NCBI GenBank assembly: GCA_027315345.1
Contig: DAHUYE010000088.1
Span: 1-60,491, forward strand
Direction of reading: 5' to 3'
Source: Actinomycetota bacterium
GTDB lineage: Bacteria > Actinomycetota > Acidimicrobiia > Acidimicrobiales > JAJPHE01
Length of the DNA: 60,491 bases
In this document: in pieces, positions 58,697-60,491 of the stretch
How the letters are laid out: each line of letters begins with the position of its first letter
Position numbering within the stretch: position 1 is the first letter of the stretch
Made by a program: the position numbers and the translations under genes
The notes under the pieces: generated by a model
The model's input: only the letters and a program-made list of their open reading frames with translations
What the model was told of the DNA's origin: nothing
Database searches by the model: none

Positions 58697-59057
58697 TGTG
58701 CAGAGCGAAGCCGTAGAGCCGGCCACCGACATTCCCGTCACCCTGGATCCCGCGCCCTCCATCGCAGCCAGTCCGGATGTCCCTTCCAAGCGGGGGTTGA
58801 CCCGCCTGTCCAGTCTTCACACCGGTCTCATCGTGGCCGCCGTGGTACTGGTGCTCCTTCTGGTGTTCATCCTCGAGAACGACCACTCCGTCAACGTCCG
58901 GTTCATCGGTCTGAGTTCGCACCTGCCTCTCTCGGTGGCCTTGCTTCTATCCGCCGTAGCCGGGGCCCTGCTGGTCGGAACCATCGGAGCCGCCCGGATC
59001 ACCCAACTCCGCCGGGCCGTCGCCCGACAGGCGCGTCGCGCCGATCGGCACCGCTGA
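58689..59057 (+). CDS. LapA-domain (DUF1049) membrane protein
   Basis: 122 residues. A polar N-terminus (1-40) is followed by two hydrophobic helices (about 45-65 and 80-102) around ENDHSVNVRFIGLSSHLPLSVALLL, the LapA/DUF1049 signature, and a basic cytoplasmic tail (RRAVARQARRADRHR). Function in actinobacteria is unknown; in proteobacteria LapA is tied to envelope lipid homeostasis. ATG at 58689 overlaps the end of the zinc-ribbon gene, implying coupling. Confidence 0.85.
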   Translation: MADVQSEAVEPATDIPVTLDPAPSIAASPDVPSKRGLTRLSSLHTGLIVAAVVLVLLLVFILENDHSVNVRFIGLSSHLPLSVALLLSAVAGALLVGTIGAARITQLRRAVARQARRADRHR

Positions 59058-59079
59058 TCACCACGAAACAGTTCCGGCG

Positions 59080-59484
59080 GTGAGCACATACGGCATGGCC
59101 CGGACCGAGTCCGTCCCGACCTGCACCGTGACCACCGACTCTCAACCCGGCGCCACCGTCTTTCTCTTGACCGGAGTCGTGACCGCCGCCACCGCCGCTG
59201 ACGTCCGGCTGGAACTGCGGTCCGCCATCGGCCCGCCGGCGGTCTTGCTGGACCTGAGCGCCGTCCAGTTCATCGACAGCATCGGGTTCGGCTCCCTGGT
59301 CTGGGTCCTCAGGAAGATTCACGAACACGAAGGCTTGGTCACCATCACGGGTGCGGATGCCCGACGCGGCGTGGCGGCCGCGCTTTCCGGCGCCGGTCTG
59401 GACCAGGTCGTTCATCTGGCCGGGACCAACGCGGAGGGTCTCGCCTGGCTCCTGAGCGCCCGCGACCCCGTCTCGCCCGGCTGA
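59080..59484 (+). CDS. STAS-domain anti-sigma-factor antagonist-like protein
   Basis: 134 residues. STAS fold: VFLLTGVVTAATAADVRLEL, VLLDLSAVQFIDSIGFGSLVWVLR, with phospho-acceptor-position Ser67 in DSIG. Such proteins release sigma factors from anti-sigma kinases when unphosphorylated. No anti-sigma kinase or sigma gene is in the window. GTG at 59080 is used; ATG at 59095 is an alternative. Followed immediately by the GAF-ANTAR gene. Confidence 0.87.
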   Translation: MSTYGMARTESVPTCTVTTDSQPGATVFLLTGVVTAATAADVRLELRSAIGPPAVLLDLSAVQFIDSIGFGSLVWVLRKIHEHEGLVTITGADARRGVAAALSGAGLDQVVHLAGTNAEGLAWLLSARDPVSPG

Positions 59485-60222
59485 GTGGCCCCCGACCGGC
59501 TGACCCGCATCCTCACGCAATTGTCCGTGGCCGGAGTCGATGGCTGGTCCTCGGCTCGGCTATGCGAGGTGTTCCCAGACATCGTGGGCGCTACCGGGGC
59601 TGGGATCATGTTGATGACGGGGGATATGCGGCGGGGTTCACTGGGCGCCACCGACGCCGTCAGCCACTTGATCGAGGACCTGCAGTTCAGTTTGGGTGAG
59701 GGTCCTTGCGTCGATGCCTATCACCAGGTGCAGCTGGTGGCCGAGCCGGACCTGGCCAACCCCGCCGCCCGCCGCTGGCCCGCCTTCAGCCCGCCGGTAC
59801 TCAAGGCGGGAGCCCGGGCCATCTTCGGCTTCCCCTTGCGGGTCGGCGGGATCTGCCTCGGGGCCCTCAATCTCTACCGGGCGTCAGCCGGGCCGCTGAA
59901 TGAAGACCAGGCTGCCGATGCCCAGGTGCTGGCCGACGTCGCCGCCAGCTGGGTGCTGGAGGCCCAGGCCGGGGCGGAGCCCGACACGGTGGCGGAAGCC
60001 CTGGAGCTCGGGGCCGAGTTCCATCTCCGGGTTCACAACGCCGCCGGTATGGTCTCGGTCCAGCTGGGGGTCAGCGTCAACGAAGCGCTCATCCGCCTCC
60101 GGGGCTACGCCTTCGGCCAAGGCCGCCTCTTGGCCGACGTGGCCGACGATGTCGCGGCCCGGCGGCTGCGGTTCAACCCATCCGGCGGCGTCGAGCCCGC
60201 AGGCGGCCGCCCGCCCCGATGA
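59485..60222 (+). CDS. GAF-ANTAR RNA-binding antiterminator-type regulator
   Basis: 245 residues. GAF domain (about 10-160; LGEGPCVDAYHQVQLVAEPDL, FGFPLRVGGICLGALNLYR split over the core) and a C-terminal ANTAR three-helix domain (about 180-235; AAGMVSVQLGVSVNEALIRLRGYAFG). ANTAR domains bind RNA hairpins to prevent termination; actinobacteria have many GAF-ANTAR proteins with unknown signals. GTG at 59485 directly follows the STAS stop, so both are made together, probably as part of a general-stress set. Confidence 0.9.
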   Translation: MAPDRLTRILTQLSVAGVDGWSSARLCEVFPDIVGATGAGIMLMTGDMRRGSLGATDAVSHLIEDLQFSLGEGPCVDAYHQVQLVAEPDLANPAARRWPAFSPPVLKAGARAIFGFPLRVGGICLGALNLYRASAGPLNEDQAADAQVLADVAASWVLEAQAGAEPDTVAEALELGAEFHLRVHNAAGMVSVQLGVSVNEALIRLRGYAFGQGRLLADVADDVAARRLRFNPSGGVEPAGGRPPR

Positions 60223-60382
60223 ACCCGGCTGCGCCGCGCCCACACCGAATGGTCCGACCGCCTCGACCGTCTCGGGGCCGGCCCTGGAGTGGCCGGATTC
60301 CTTCCCCGCCGAAGCCCGGTTCTCCCAGGGCTGGTCCGAACAGCTCGATTAAAGAGGTTGCACTAATACCTTGACATAACGG
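60223..60382. other. Convergent intergenic region, AT-rich at its right end
   Basis: No gene recognised. The stretch 60351-60395 is strikingly AT-rich compared with its surroundings and contains TTGACA (60371-60376) and a weak CGGTC/GACCG inverted repeat (60380-60398) that reaches past the stop of the next gene. This may be a termination region between convergent genes. Confidence 0.35.
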
Positions 60383-60491
60383 TCATAAAGAAAGACCGGT
60401 GTGCTCCAGGAATTTGAAGCACAGCTGTGTGTCAACCCCGGCCCGCTCCAGCGCCGTCTCCGCGGCCGCGCGGGCCTCCTCAATGGTCTTG
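60383..60491 (-). CDS. C-terminal end of an unidentified gene
   Basis: The frame enters from the right edge and ends with TGA at 60385-60383. About 35 residues are visible: KTIEEARAAAETALERAG followed by VDTQLCFKFLEHTGLSL. The acidic/alanine-rich helix and codon use look like coding sequence. No family can be assigned from this tail. Confidence 0.5.
   Translation of the reverse strand, partial: KTIEEARAAAETALERAGVDTQLCFKFLEHTGLSL

Noticed and set aside
60223-60352. Continuation of the GAF-ANTAR gene or a small gene after it
   Set aside because: All three plus-strand frames here are Pro/Arg/Ser-rich with no start plus motif; at most a decayed fragment.
1-60491. CRISPR arrays, tRNA/rRNA genes, insertion sequences or prophage
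   Set aside because: I found no regularly spaced repeats, no cloverleaf-like sequences, no transposase or integrase motifs and no terminal inverted repeats.

Overview
The window is very GC-rich, densely coding DNA from an actinobacterium. The lineage markers are a mycothiol ligase (MshC), a mycothiol-type arsenate reductase, a mycothiol-dependent-isomerase-like protein, an NADPH:F420 reductase, an InhA-type FabI and a phosphatidylinositol mannoside (PIM) gene set in nearly the mycobacterial order. Large fused branched-chain-amino-acid-type ABC transporters and paired crotonases suggest a deep-branching lineage such as Acidimicrobiia, which is an inference. I saw no rRNA, tRNA, CRISPR array or insertion sequence. 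No gap between genes exceeds about 265 bases.

Left part (1-11.5 kb, mostly minus strand): fno - mshC - thrS - HIT/Ap4A phosphorylase - [EF-G2 on the plus strand] - pgsA - patA - [DinB-MOSC, RmlC-like] - pimA - partial membrane protein. The thrS-HIT-pgsA-patA-pimA order is known from mycobacteria. Here it is interrupted by an inverted EF-G paralogue and by a two-gene insertion between patA and pimA.

11.6-15.5 kb: fabI, a Wzt-like ABC ATPase with no adjacent permease, a hotdog thioesterase and an APH-DUF6285 fusion kinase. 15.6-37.4 kb is dominated by two Liv-type uptake systems. One is an operon (SBP, fused LivH-LivM, fused LivF-LivG, small exported protein). The other packs all four permease and ATPase parts into one 1277-residue chain. 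A second, lone SBP paralogue lies between them, among an aldehyde dehydrogenase, two crotonases, a UbiA prenyltransferase, a type-B carboxylesterase, an AI-2E-type permease and an ATP-dependent DNA ligase.

37.5-53.3 kb: a radical SAM repair-type protein with a perfect LexA-like operator, a cyclase-family hydrolase, DUF72, a PfpI protein interrupted by an in-frame stop, a mycothiol/DinB enzyme, a PadR regulator divergent from an adenylate cyclase and a sulfatase, a LiaF-like/histidine kinase/response regulator operon, an SCO6745-type protein with a dienelactone hydrolase, a secreted GH30 glycosidase and an MFS remnant. 53.3-60.5 kb: an SDR, a paired CrcB fluoride channel, an arsenic detoxification operon (ArsR // CadI/ArsI - aquaporin - ArsC) with a large inverted-repeat operator, a desaturase, a frameshifted zinc-ribbon gene, a LapA-domain protein, a STAS protein and a GAF-ANTAR regulator.

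A recurring regulatory theme is a TANNNT hexamer 5-8 nt upstream of the start codon at the head of transcription units, which fits leaderless mRNAs. Repressor-like palindromes (LexA, PadR, ArsR) sit on or next to such promoters.
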